The notes below the pieces were generated by a model that did no database searches, was not told the DNA's origin, and saw only the letters and a list, made by a program, of their open reading frames with translations. 54,345 nt of DNA, from IMG/VR virus record IMGVR_UViG_3300020401_001611, positions 1-54,345 of that record. The stretch is one strand, 5' to 3'. Below, in pieces: positions 31,369-40,837 of the stretch (its first letter is position 1; every line of letters begins with the position of its first letter). The position numbers were made by a program, and so were the translations under genes. The DNA is from a virus.

Positions 31369-31625
31369 TGCTTAGTATTGATAATTCTCAAAGATACCAT
31401 GAAGAGATACAAGATTTTCAAAGTAGAATATCAAAAATTGCAATACAAAAAAATAAAAAACATGCCCAAGAATTATTGCAAGAGTTAAAGGATCAAGTGG
31501 CAATAATTAATGAAGGTCATGCTCCTAATAATGACGGTAATATAGACCCGCATACTTTAAGACAAAATGTGCTTGAACTAACAATGATTAGAACAAAATT
31601 AAAAAGTTTTTTACAAGGTGCTTAA
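31368..31625 (+). CDS. Small helical hypothetical protein
   Basis: The 85-residue protein is mostly amphipathic helix (YHEEIQDFQSRISKIAIQKN, QELLQELKDQVAII, ELTMIRTKLKSFLQG) with a short NDGNIDPHTL turn. It could form a coiled coil. No family is recognised. It ends the plus-strand operon and overlaps the minus-strand fibre gene by 15 bases tail to tail, leaving no room for a terminator between the opposing operons. Confidence 0.7.
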   Translation: MLSIDNSQRYHEEIQDFQSRISKIAIQKNKKHAQELLQELKDQVAIINEGHAPNNDGNIDPHTLRQNVLELTMIRTKLKSFLQGA

Positions 31626-32462
31626 TCTTTTAATTGTAATAGCTCCAACCATAGCTGTATGTGATTGACATTGATATCTATAGTTTGGTGGACTTGCTAG
31701 TGTTTCCGGTACTCTCCAATATAATACTCCGCTGGATTGCCCTTGTGCATTTGTATCAGTGAGGATCGTGCCGTTTGTTGCTACATGCACTAAACCAGAT
31801 GTTATATTAGTACCAGTGCTGTCTTGTATTTGGAATGGATGTCCGCCTATGTTTGTTAAATCAAATGCTATAGTTGTTCCACTTATTACATAAATGGTAG
31901 GATTATTTCCGCTGTAATGACTGTTAAACGTGTAAGCATCCGCATTTACATTATCTACTCTTAGCGTAGCAATAGCATGTTCATAAAAACTTGCAGGTGT
32001 TAAGCCTGTTGGTACATCTCCTAGATCTGTGAAGTTAGATGCACCTCCACCTCCACCGCCGCCTGTTGCGTCTGTGCCATTTGCCCATTCTCCTGCACTA
32101 TATTTTAACACTTCACCGTCTTGAGGGTTAGAAATATTTACGTCAGATAATTCGTTTAATGATGTGGCACCTCCGCCACCACCTCCACCACCGGATCCTG
32201 TGTAAGCTATTTCTACCATTGAACCAGTTACTGAAGTTGAAATATCTGTACCACCAGATATTGTAAGTGTATCTGTAGGACTCGATGCGGCTACACTCCC
32301 TGTATCGCCTGCTATTGTACTAAAAGTATTTTGAGTACCTACTCCGCCACCGCCTCCTACAGAGCTTAATATCGCCCATGCACTGCCAGTCCATGTCCAA
32401 GTAATATTTCCTACAACATGTGTGTCGTTAACTGCTGGTGTGTTTGGAAAATCTATTGCCAT
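31611..32462 (-). CDS. Tail-fibre-like protein with C-terminal cupredoxin-like domain
   Basis: The 283-residue protein has an N-terminal TWTWTGSAWAI motif typical of fibre proteins, several Gly runs (residues about 35-40, 91-98 and 134-140), and FTDLGDVP / LNELSDV repeats. Residues about 190-280 look like a cupredoxin fold, with H208 in IGGHPFQI and C265-x2-H268-x2-M271 in YRYQCQSHTAMVGAI. That is the ligand set and loop spacing of amicyanin-type blue copper proteins. Whether it binds copper is unknown. It shares this plan with the gene at 38348-39868. Confidence 0.78.
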   Translation of the reverse strand: MAIDFPNTPAVNDTHVVGNITWTWTGSAWAILSSVGGGGGVGTQNTFSTIAGDTGSVAASSPTDTLTISGGTDISTSVTGSMVEIAYTGSGGGGGGGGATSLNELSDVNISNPQDGEVLKYSAGEWANGTDATGGGGGGGASNFTDLGDVPTGLTPASFYEHAIATLRVDNVNADAYTFNSHYSGNNPTIYVISGTTIAFDLTNIGGHPFQIQDSTGTNITSGLVHVATNGTILTDTNAQGQSSGVLYWRVPETLASPPNYRYQCQSHTAMVGAITIKRLSTL

Positions 32463-32477
32463 AATAACCTCTCATTG

Positions 32478-32485
32478 TATTTATT
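32478..32485 (-). promoter_or_regulatory. Late promoter (AATAAATA) before the fibre gene
   Basis: The minus strand reads TTAATAAATACAATGAGAGG, 15 bases upstream of the ATG at 32462, with a GAGAGG ribosome site between. It overlaps the stop codon of the 1424-residue gene. Confidence 0.65.
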
Positions 32486-35400
32486 AATGTATGTATATCC
32501 TGCAACGTGCAGTACCTCCTTGCGTATTAAGGGCTGTTGTTCGTGTAAACACGTAGCTATCAGTAATGTGTATTGCATTGTAATGATACAAGTCTACATT
32601 TACATTTGGTATATACGTAACATTTCCAGGATGAGGAACAGTGTTTACTAATGAGCCATTAGCCGCATTGTATATTCTCAATGTGTTATTATCTTGGCCG
32701 TAGACATCTTGCCATAAAACTGCTATGTATCCATCTGAATTTCCAGATATTTGACCTCCATAGAATTTAGAGCCACCGCCGCCAGAAATACCCGGACTAA
32801 ACACAGGTCTGTTGATAGTTCCTCTTAATCCTCCTGTTGATAGTTGAAAACATCTTACTCTGCCTGCATCTGTGTTTCCACTATAATCGTCTCCTCCAGA
32901 TGCCACAGCATAATAGTTGCCAGCTAGTGCAACACCTTTTCCAAATTCAAAATTAGCCCAATTAGTAGTAGATCCTGCGTAAGTTTGTCCGCCGTGATAT
33001 CTATATCCATTACCGTTAGCATTAAAAGCTAATTGAGCTGTCCCTGTATTCTGGTATGTGTTAGAGCCTGATGTATAATCTCTCTCATAACTTCCATATA
33101 ATATATATGTACCATCTGTATCAACAGTACTACCTGCTTCAAAATTTTGGTATTGCTGTAAAGTAGTACTAGCTAATGATTCCCATTGAGCTACTGGTGT
33201 TGAAAGATCTGAAGTACCATTTGAGCTTAATTGCATATACCTTACAGTGCCTGAATTGGACATGTTATTATATCCATAAACTAGATAATCTCCGCCTACT
33301 CTAAATCTTTTCTCACTTTGTGTGTTTGGATTACCTGTATCTGCTGTTCCTAATCTTGCAGTTTTATGTAGACTGTAAGTTGACCAATTGTTAGTAGATT
33401 TATAAACGAAGATTCTTGGATCATAATAACTTACTCCATTATACTTAAAATTAGAACCTGCAACAGCAAGATAATATGTGCTTCCTACTTTAGATAAACC
33501 TACACCCGATCCAAACATTATGGTTCTTTCACTGACATATGCAGAACCTGTTAGGGGATTTTCGATAACGTGTAATAACGCTTTTGTTTGTCTATTGTAA
33601 ATGTGTACTTGTCCATGAGCCGCTTCATAGCTCCCAGCACTAGTTGGCCTTGGTGAAAGATAACTTCCTACAACTACAAAATCGTCATCTCCGCCTAAGA
33701 CAGCTCCCCAACCTGCACCAGGTCTAGCACCACCTACTTGATCGTCATACGCAGGTTGCTGAATGTATCCATCAAGGCTTTGTCCTGGAACTCTTGGCGT
33801 TAAACTTGTATCATTAATAGTTGCAGTAGCAGATCTACTATTAGTAGGATTACCGTTTGAATCTGTAGGATTTAAAGTTACGGTCATAGTTTCTGTACCT
33901 TCAGTTGTCAAGTCTGCTAGGATTGTAGTTTTTGTCCCAGCATAAGGTGGTCCTTCGTATGTACTTCCTCCTATTAGATTTAATATTCCATACGTGTTAT
34001 CAAAATCTGTCGATGATCCTGAACTACTTGAAACTGTATATGCAACTGATATTGCTTTATCTGTATTGTTTGTATAATCTACTGAAATAGTTACTTGTTC
34101 GCCTTCATTGTAGTTTGACTTATCTAAACTTATGCTATTGTAAATAGTAGCAGGATAATTATCTGTTATTGTTACATTAGGACTTTGTAAATCTTCTGTA
34201 TCATTACCTATGCTGTCAGTTGACGCTAATTGTATTTTAAATATTTCTGTGCCTTCAGTGACCCAGTCGCCTGTGGCTTGCATACTTACTGTTGCTGTTC
34301 CATCACTGCCTATAGTAAAAAGCGTATCTCTGTTTATAAAATCGTCAGCAGTCACAGTGCCTTGAACATTTACAAAACTATATCCTACTGTTGTACCTTG
34401 AGGAACATCTGAAGTTGATAATGTAAATGTTACAGTTGCATCGTTCAAAGTACTAGGATATTCTTGTATTTCTGCATCATTCCTTATTATTGAGTCGTAT
34501 GTTCCACTTACTGCCGCTTCGTTAGCTGTTCTTGTGCTTGGAAATTGTCTACTTGTACCTGGATATATAATCCTTACACTGCCAACTCCACCACGTTGTC
34601 CATTACCTTGCGAAGGATTTCCAGTGTAAGATGTACCACTACCTCCTCCACCTAATGCACCACCAATACCATTTTGTCCTACTTCACCTCCAGATCCACC
34701 ATTACCATCTTGGTTGTAACTTCCACCTACACCATTAGATCCTTGGCCTTTATTTTGTATTCCTCCGCCGCCAGTCTGTCCAGGGCTTGTAGAACACGCA
34801 CCACCACCGCCCCCACCGCCGCCTGAACCGTTTTCACCAGCACTAAAATTATTGCCGCCTCTTGCATCACCACCATCACCACTATATCCTGCGGCGCCAC
34901 CACCGCCTCCGCCACGTGAATAGCTTTGTCCTGGACCGCCAGCGCCACCAGTGTATCTAGTTCCTGTACCAATAGCTCCGCCGCCATCACCGCCTACATT
35001 GCTTGCTGAACCGCCATAGCCTCCGTTGACAGAGCAAAGATCAGTTGATCCTCTTCGTACACTGCTTATTCCGCCGTCGGTACCATTTTGACCTCTTGAT
35101 CCTGCTGCACCAGCTCGTCCTGCTTTAATTGTTAATGTTTCTCCTGGAGTGACGGAAACGTTGTTAGCATATGCTAGGCCGCCGCCTCCACCGCCACCAC
35201 CGGCGTATCCGTATGAATTTGCACAACCTGCTCCACCACCTCCTCCGCCAATACATACAATACTAATACTTGTTACATCTGTAGGCACTGTCCAACTAGT
35301 ACCGAGATCACTTGTAGTAAGTCCAAACCATTCGGCTTGTCCTATTACTGGACTAAGTGAAATATCACCTATTGTTACTGTGGGAGATTCAAGTCCACCT

Positions 35401-36758
35401 GTTGCTGTTCCATTACTATCTGTAGCTGATAATACACATTTGAATGACTCTGCACCTTCTGTAATTTCGTCCTCAGCAAGTGTTACTGTAAAATCTTGTG
35501 ATTGTGTAATAGGATTACTAGCACCTGTCCATGTTACTGTGCGAGTTAAACTTGCAGGAGCAAAATCGTTTGCCGCTACTGTACCTGTAACTCCTGTGAG
35601 TATAACGTCTATGGTGGTATTTTGAGCTATGTTTCTACCTGTAATTCTAAACGTACTGGCGGCGCCTTCGTTGACACTGCTTGAACTTTGTAGCGTCAAG
35701 CTACTGTAAGTTGGTGTTGTATCTATACTACTGTCAACAATAGTTACACTTACATCATCTGCACCATTATCAAGAGATAGTGTAAATGTTTCATTACCCT
35801 CACCTAGTGATTCGTCAGCAGTAACAGTTACATTTAGACTTGCGGCATTGCTACTGACTGTAAACGTACCTGTAAGAGAGGCACCATTAATATCTGCACT
35901 TGATACTCCTGTTATTGTATAACCTACTCCAACACCATCTTGTACATCAGTTGTTGTAAGATTAACAGTAAAACTTTCACCTTCATTTACACTTGCCCTA
36001 CTTGCACTAACAGCATATGTAGGATCTAAACTAGTATCATTAATTGTTACTGTAATAGTATCTTCACCGTTATCAAGTTCAAGACTAAATGTTTCTGCAC
36101 CTTCTGTTGTTGCATCTGCTGTTACGTTAAAAGTTACATCGTCTGTTGTGCCAGTTACAAAATTACCAGTCAAACTAGCACCGCCGATATCAGCACTGGA
36201 TACTCCTGTAATTGTGTAAGGCACTGTGGTGCCGCCTGCAACATTTGCAGTTACTAACGAGATAGTAAAACTTTCACCTTCATTTGCACTGTTTGTAGTT
36301 CTGTTAAGTACATATGTTGGATCACCTGGTGTTTGGCTTGTATCAGTTATAAAAAAAATTTGGGCAAAGCTCGAACTGGAGTTTAAACCATTAGGAAAAG
36401 TAAAATCATAAGTGAACTGAATAGCACCCTGTTCGCTACTGACTTCTGTGGTTAAATCTTCAAGTATATCAAAATCAAGTGTTGCTTTATATGTTCCGTT
36501 ATCTAAAAAGATTGGTATTGTTCCTGTCAACGGAATACTTATATCTGATGCACCATTTGTTAGTCCTGTAATTGCATAATCTATTGTGTCACCTACTTCT
36601 ACAGTTCCGGTAGCAGTAATTTCAAAAGAAACTGATTGTCCTTCAGCGATACTTGCGCCGGGTGCAGGGCCACTAGTTTGAGATATAGCAGGAGCAACAA
36701 ATGTTTCTCCTGCACTTCTTCCTTTATTAATTCCTGCTAATTGTGTCAGACGTGGCAT
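32484..36758 (-). CDS. Giant adhesin/tail fibre: Calx-beta repeats, Gly-rich domain, propeller-like C terminus
   Basis: The 1424-residue protein has about four Calx-beta-like repeats at residues 30-480, with signatures such as ASVNEGESFTVNLTT and EGAETFSLELDNGED. A Gly-rich segment follows (about 500-730: GGGGGGAGCANSYGYAGGGG and similar). Two more Calx-beta-like repeats run to about 1010, then a C-terminal region with VVGSYLSPRP, VHIYNRQTKALL and YYAVASGGDD repeats typical of FG-GAP/beta-propellers. Calx-beta domains often bind calcium in adhesins. The whole is a multi-domain receptor-binding candidate. An AGGAAG ribosome site precedes the ATG, 1 base from the subtilase stop. Confidence 0.85.
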   Translation of the reverse strand: MPRLTQLAGINKGRSAGETFVAPAISQTSGPAPGASIAEGQSVSFEITATGTVEVGDTIDYAITGLTNGASDISIPLTGTIPIFLDNGTYKATLDFDILEDLTTEVSSEQGAIQFTYDFTFPNGLNSSSSFAQIFFITDTSQTPGDPTYVLNRTTNSANEGESFTISLVTANVAGGTTVPYTITGVSSADIGGASLTGNFVTGTTDDVTFNVTADATTEGAETFSLELDNGEDTITVTINDTSLDPTYAVSASRASVNEGESFTVNLTTTDVQDGVGVGYTITGVSSADINGASLTGTFTVSSNAASLNVTVTADESLGEGNETFTLSLDNGADDVSVTIVDSSIDTTPTYSSLTLQSSSSVNEGAASTFRITGRNIAQNTTIDVILTGVTGTVAANDFAPASLTRTVTWTGASNPITQSQDFTVTLAEDEITEGAESFKCVLSATDSNGTATGGLESPTVTIGDISLSPVIGQAEWFGLTTSDLGTSWTVPTDVTSISIVCIGGGGGGAGCANSYGYAGGGGGGGGLAYANNVSVTPGETLTIKAGRAGAAGSRGQNGTDGGISSVRRGSTDLCSVNGGYGGSASNVGGDGGGAIGTGTRYTGGAGGPGQSYSRGGGGGGAAGYSGDGGDARGGNNFSAGENGSGGGGGGGGACSTSPGQTGGGGIQNKGQGSNGVGGSYNQDGNGGSGGEVGQNGIGGALGGGGSGTSYTGNPSQGNGQRGGVGSVRIIYPGTSRQFPSTRTANEAAVSGTYDSIIRNDAEIQEYPSTLNDATVTFTLSTSDVPQGTTVGYSFVNVQGTVTADDFINRDTLFTIGSDGTATVSMQATGDWVTEGTEIFKIQLASTDSIGNDTEDLQSPNVTITDNYPATIYNSISLDKSNYNEGEQVTISVDYTNNTDKAISVAYTVSSSSGSSTDFDNTYGILNLIGGSTYEGPPYAGTKTTILADLTTEGTETMTVTLNPTDSNGNPTNSRSATATINDTSLTPRVPGQSLDGYIQQPAYDDQVGGARPGAGWGAVLGGDDDFVVVGSYLSPRPTSAGSYEAAHGQVHIYNRQTKALLHVIENPLTGSAYVSERTIMFGSGVGLSKVGSTYYLAVAGSNFKYNGVSYYDPRIFVYKSTNNWSTYSLHKTARLGTADTGNPNTQSEKRFRVGGDYLVYGYNNMSNSGTVRYMQLSSNGTSDLSTPVAQWESLASTTLQQYQNFEAGSTVDTDGTYILYGSYERDYTSGSNTYQNTGTAQLAFNANGNGYRYHGGQTYAGSTTNWANFEFGKGVALAGNYYAVASGGDDYSGNTDAGRVRCFQLSTGGLRGTINRPVFSPGISGGGGSKFYGGQISGNSDGYIAVLWQDVYGQDNNTLRIYNAANGSLVNTVPHPGNVTYIPNVNVDLYHYNAIHITDSYVFTRTTALNTQGGTARCRIYIH

Positions 36759-36759
36759 G

Positions 36760-38355
36760 TTAACTTCCTATTGATATATTCGAAGGACCAGTAAGTGTCC
36801 ACGGATTTTCTTGGCTGTATTTTGTGTATAAAAACTGTGTTGATTGTCCTAGTAGACTATTTTCAGTATCGTCATAATCTGTATCTGATCCTGTTGTGTC
36901 CATAACACCTTTACTATCTGCTAATATCCTTTGTTTTAGTTGTTCAGGAGAAAGGTCAGGAAATACTTGTAAGTAAAGACAACATATTCCTGCTACTTGA
37001 GGAGATGCCATTGATGTGCCACTAATACTCATTTGCTTAAAATTACTATCTCCAAAATATTCAATAGGAGAAAATTTTGCACTGTTATAATCGTTACTTG
37101 TTGCACTCATTATATCACTGCCTGGTGCCCAAATATTACATCCTGGACCTCTACTTGAAAACACACTAGGTTTATCGTTATCTGATCCGTTGACTGCACT
37201 ATCTACACTTGCTACCATAAATGCTCTAGTACTATAAGGAGAGCTTCCTTGATGATAACTAACGTTTCCGCTAAAGTTCACTGTGTTTGCGTAATCACTT
37301 CCGGAACCAGTGTCTATTTTATTATAATTATTACCTGCGGCAATGCATACATGTATTCCTGCATCAATCATATCTTCTATTTCAGCATCAACACTTGCTA
37401 CCCGAATACTTAATCGAGCCGCAACTGGTACACCACCTGATGTTATCCTCATAATAGGCACACCTGTAGCTTGCTCTAAACTTGCTCTATCACTATAATC
37501 CACACCGTATGTCCAAGCAGTTCCTCTATAAACACCATCTGTAGGATCACCAGTTCTAGTTGTGCCGTATCCCCAACTCATGTTTACCACAGTCGGCCTA
37601 TTAGCATCTGCACCTGCTTTGTTGTTGTGCCATATTCTTATAGTATCAAAAGCATTAGCTATACTGATTCCGTTGTTTGGATCACCTGTGCCTTCTAATC
37701 CTGCTAGTTTTTGACTATATACTCTTGCATTTTTTGCCCATCCAAAAGTTTTGCCTACTGCTGTACCTGCACAGTGAGTACCGTGGCCGTCATAATCTGT
37801 GTAAAAGTTATCGTCTTGTGTTTCGCCTGTAATACCACTACCAGATAACCAATCTATCTGTTGCACTCTACTTACACCATTTGCATCTTGAAACTCTGGA
37901 TGATCAGGTTGTATACCGCTATCCTGTACTACAAAATCTATTCCCGTGCCGTCTAGGGGGTATGTATAATCACCAGTAAGTATTGTATCACTTCCAAACG
38001 GATCGTTATGTACTTCTATACATCTACGCAATGCCCAATTACCGTGTGTGTTATTTGTGCTTGATCCTCTATACCAAATTCCAGTCTGCCTAGCATTAAG
38101 CCCAATTTCTATATCTGTTCTTTGATCTGCAGGTATTTCAACTGCAAGAACACGTTCATCTTTTGAAAGTTCTTCTGCTTCTTCATCAGTGAGCATCCAA
38201 TGAGTCATACGTTTTGATCCCCATCTTGGGTTAGCAACTTCTACTGATCTATTAGGAATTGGTCCTGTGCCTGTTTCAGCGGCAAGTTCGGCGTCAAATG
38301 ATTCTAAATCTATGCCTCTATGTACAACAACCACATATTCTTTTTCATTAGCCAT
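36760..38355 (-). CDS. Subtilisin-like serine protease (S8 family)
   Basis: The 531-residue subtilase has the full catalytic set: D145 (VVQDSGI), H191 (GHGTHCAG), oxyanion N342 (IAAGNN) and S448 (SGTSMASP). The N-terminal 85 residues look like an inhibitor/chaperone prodomain (HWMLTDEEAEELSKDERVLA). There is no signal peptide, so it acts in the infected cell or as a virion part. It overlaps the upstream fibre gene by 8 bases and precedes the giant adhesin. It could process fibres during assembly or digest host surface proteins on entry. Confidence 0.93.
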   Translation of the reverse strand: MANEKEYVVVVHRGIDLESFDAELAAETGTGPIPNRSVEVANPRWGSKRMTHWMLTDEEAEELSKDERVLAVEIPADQRTDIEIGLNARQTGIWYRGSSTNNTHGNWALRRCIEVHNDPFGSDTILTGDYTYPLDGTGIDFVVQDSGIQPDHPEFQDANGVSRVQQIDWLSGSGITGETQDDNFYTDYDGHGTHCAGTAVGKTFGWAKNARVYSQKLAGLEGTGDPNNGISIANAFDTIRIWHNNKAGADANRPTVVNMSWGYGTTRTGDPTDGVYRGTAWTYGVDYSDRASLEQATGVPIMRITSGGVPVAARLSIRVASVDAEIEDMIDAGIHVCIAAGNNYNKIDTGSGSDYANTVNFSGNVSYHQGSSPYSTRAFMVASVDSAVNGSDNDKPSVFSSRGPGCNIWAPGSDIMSATSNDYNSAKFSPIEYFGDSNFKQMSISGTSMASPQVAGICCLYLQVFPDLSPEQLKQRILADSKGVMDTTGSDTDYDDTENSLLGQSTQFLYTKYSQENPWTLTGPSNISIGS

Positions 38356-39868
38356 ATGTTGTTAAACTCCCTAATACATTCCATGAACCGCCTGTACGTA
38401 CAAGTGTAAAGACAACAACATCTGTTTGGTTTGCATTAGGTGTAGGTGCAGATGCATCTTCCCAGTTTATAGTTTGAACGCCTCCGTCTATTTGAACAGC
38501 ATTAGGAAGATATGGTGATGCACCTTGATTTAGTATCAATGCAACCGAAATAGTTCTATCAGTAGTTGTTGGCACATTTGTAAAGTTTGCTGTAAAGTTT
38601 GCGGCAATGCTTGTATGGTTCCAAACACTACCTAAGTTTAAACTGTGATCAACTGTTGAAGTTGCGCCAGTAAGTGTGTTAACTATCTCGCTAGATCTAG
38701 CTATTCCAGAAAGAAATACGCCATCTGTAGCAGATAGTGTTAAACTTGTAGAACTTGTAAAGTTAGTAACACCTACACCATTTGTAATTACACTAGGTGC
38801 AGTTAAACTTGTTGTTGCAGTGATTTCGTCAAATGTAACATCATCTGTGGTATTAAGACTTTGATCATATGCAGATCCTCCTCCACCATCTTCAAATGTA
38901 AAATTGCCAGCGCCATCTGTAGTCAGAACTTGGTTTGCAGTTCCGTCTGAAATACCTAAATCAGTAAGAGTTGCTGGTATAGTAGGTTTGTTTTGTATGT
39001 CGTTCCAGTCACCTGTGTTAGCAACTGTAGCAAAAGTAGGTGTTCCTAATAAATCAGAATATAATCCACTAAACACGTTACCTGCAACAGGTTGTACCCA
39101 TTGTTGACTATCACCGTCATCAACATATACATACAAATAACCAGTTGCACTGTTATACCAAAGTGCTCCTGCACTAGGTTCTGTGGGTGCCGAATCACTT
39201 GCTGTAATACTTGCTCCGCCGGAGCCTGTACCTGATCCTGGCATACCTACTGTTATTTCTCCGCCCATTCCTGTGTGTCTAGTACAGTAATAGTAAAGAG
39301 TATTTGGTGTATTTGTTGTGATTGTTATTTGTATTGCCCTAGTTGTAGAGCTTGTAAAATCATCTAGGTATTTTTCCCTAGTTACTTCTGCGTCATCTAA
39401 AAGATATACAACACCTTCAGTATATTGGACGCCTCCACCTAATGTGCCGTTTTCTTGCACACTAAATTCTAACGGATGCTGATTTAGAGTACCACCTTGT
39501 GGATTAGGATAAAACAAATTGGTATAATTTGATTGATCAAATCTATATGTGTATCCTACTACAAAAGTTAATGCAGGTGCATAGTTTGAAAAATCATTGT
39601 TAAAATAATATTTGTTTCCTACGCCATCGTTACCTACAAATGTATTGTATTTTACTGTAGCAACTTCTAAATTAGCAGTGTTTATCCTTAATCTTTCTTC
39701 GCTGAGAACTTCAAAACCACCTCGTTGTAACCCATTGTATACACGAAGCGTTTTTGTTTCCTTCTCGTAGAAAAGCTCGCCACTGGCTCCTGTATTCCTG
39801 TCCAAAAAGTCAGTTGGACGAGGTACTAATCTAATCCTATCGAATACGGGAGCTACTGGTATTGCCAT
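38348..39868 (-). CDS. Tail-fibre protein with cupredoxin-like domain
   Basis: The 506-residue protein opens with a fibre-type head (FDRIRLVPRPTDFLDRNTG, ELFYEKETKTLRVYNG). Residues about 80-210 look like a cupredoxin fold with H131 (NQHPLEF) and C195-x2-H198-x2-M201 (YYYCTRHTGMGGEI). Next come fibre repeats: GALWYNSATGYLYVYVDDGD, then a LTDLGISDGTANQVLTTDG unit typical of phage fibres. The C terminus is a beta-rich domain that may trimerise. Marine T4-like phages often carry such modules. Copper binding is predicted by motif only. The start has an AAGGAT ribosome site. Confidence 0.82.
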   Translation of the reverse strand: MAIPVAPVFDRIRLVPRPTDFLDRNTGASGELFYEKETKTLRVYNGLQRGGFEVLSEERLRINTANLEVATVKYNTFVGNDGVGNKYYFNNDFSNYAPALTFVVGYTYRFDQSNYTNLFYPNPQGGTLNQHPLEFSVQENGTLGGGVQYTEGVVYLLDDAEVTREKYLDDFTSSTTRAIQITITTNTPNTLYYYCTRHTGMGGEITVGMPGSGTGSGGASITASDSAPTEPSAGALWYNSATGYLYVYVDDGDSQQWVQPVAGNVFSGLYSDLLGTPTFATVANTGDWNDIQNKPTIPATLTDLGISDGTANQVLTTDGAGNFTFEDGGGGSAYDQSLNTTDDVTFDEITATTSLTAPSVITNGVGVTNFTSSTSLTLSATDGVFLSGIARSSEIVNTLTGATSTVDHSLNLGSVWNHTSIAANFTANFTNVPTTTDRTISVALILNQGASPYLPNAVQIDGGVQTINWEDASAPTPNANQTDVVVFTLVRTGGSWNVLGSLTTYG

Positions 39869-39878
39869 AGGTTAATCC

Positions 39879-40211
39879 TTAACCTAAAATGCCGTGTGCA
39901 GTGAAAGCTCTAAGTGGTCCTGGCTCGAATCTATGTTCTGCTTCAGTGTTAGTTGACAGAGTGGTGCTACCTTCTGGTCTTGCCGGATCTATAGATTTTG
40001 TATATCTGTCAGCAATCATCTCATCTGTTTGGTCGATTTCGTAACCTATTTCTACCACAACTGCGCCTGCGTGTTCGGCGGCAAATACGTTTGCTTTTTC
40101 TTGATCTGGGAATTTTCTAATTTCTTCGTAACCGTCACCATCAGGATCCCATGTGTGATAAAGCATAACGTTGTCCACTGTTGGATGCGGTTTTTTTACT
40201 GCATATGGCAT
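39879..40211 (-). CDS. Hypothetical protein with WDPDGDG calcium-like loop
   Basis: From the ATG at 40211 (AGGAG site 8 bases upstream; a TTG at 40229 is in frame but less likely) the product is 110 residues. It has HTWDPDGDGYEEIR, which resembles an EF-hand or dockerin calcium loop, and a C-terminal FEPGPLRAFTAHGILG segment. No family is recognised. It follows the GmhB gene and precedes the fibre genes, so it may be a small virion-fibre accessory protein. Confidence 0.65.
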   Translation of the reverse strand: MPYAVKKPHPTVDNVMLYHTWDPDGDGYEEIRKFPDQEKANVFAAEHAGAVVVEIGYEIDQTDEMIADRYTKSIDPARPEGSTTLSTNTEAEHRFEPGPLRAFTAHGILG

Positions 40212-40225
40212 ATATTTTTCTCCTA

Positions 40226-40837
40226 TCAAAGCTGGTTTGCAAAATCAGCTAAATCGTCAAATACATAGGTTTTCTTTTTGATATCCTTGTATGTATACTT
40301 ATTTAGCTGTTTTTCAGTCTCACGTCCATAACCGGTTCTAACCAGAACAGGTCTTGCACCTACTTTGACTGCGGCACGTAAATCGCTCATTTTATCACCA
40401 ACAAAAAATCCTTGGCTCCATTTGATATCTTTGTGTTCTTTGGCGCATCTTTTAAACATGCCTGCATTAGGCTTTGCATACATATCATTTTTTTGACTAC
40501 TTTCGCTATAATATATTGCATCAATACTAGGACAACCTGCTTGCCCTAACAAATTAAGCATATGATCATGAACACTATCAACATCTTCAGCAGACATTAT
40601 ACCTTTTTGTATACCGCCTTGATTTGTTATAATTACTATTCTATGCCCTAGTTGTCTAATCTTTGCCACAGCTTCTAAGCTACCTTCAATTGGCTTAAAT
40701 TCGTTTGGTGATGTAACATATCTACATCCATCCTGATTTCCTAAATCTTGATTAATTACTCCATCTCTATCTAAACCTATTACGCATTTTGTAGGAATTA
40801 CTGGAGTTGCATTTGCGACTTTATACTTATCTATCAT
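40226..40837 (-). CDS. gmhB: GmhB-like D,D-heptose 1,7-bisphosphate phosphatase (HAD-IIIA)
   Basis: The 203-residue HAD phosphatase has D23-x-D25 (GLDRDGVINQD), the IITNQGGIQKG loop and the VGDKMSDLRAA acidic motif, matching GmhB/HisB-type enzymes of about 190 residues. GmhB removes the C7 phosphate from D-glycero-D-manno-heptose 1,7-bisphosphate, the step between the two HldE reactions. A histidinol phosphatase is a possible alternative by fold, but HldE and HldD are encoded in the same operon, which favours heptose. It overlaps the oxygenase gene upstream by 11 bases. Confidence 0.88.
   Translation of the reverse strand: MIDKYKVANATPVIPTKCVIGLDRDGVINQDLGNQDGCRYVTSPNEFKPIEGSLEAVAKIRQLGHRIVIITNQGGIQKGIMSAEDVDSVHDHMLNLLGQAGCPSIDAIYYSESSQKNDMYAKPNAGMFKRCAKEHKDIKWSQGFFVGDKMSDLRAAVKVGARPVLVRTGYGRETEKQLNKYTYKDIKKKTYVFDDLADFANQL

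Noticed and set aside
35149-35625. 158-codon Pro/Val-rich plus-strand frame
   Set aside because: It is the antisense of the Gly-rich and Calx-beta segments of the giant adhesin.
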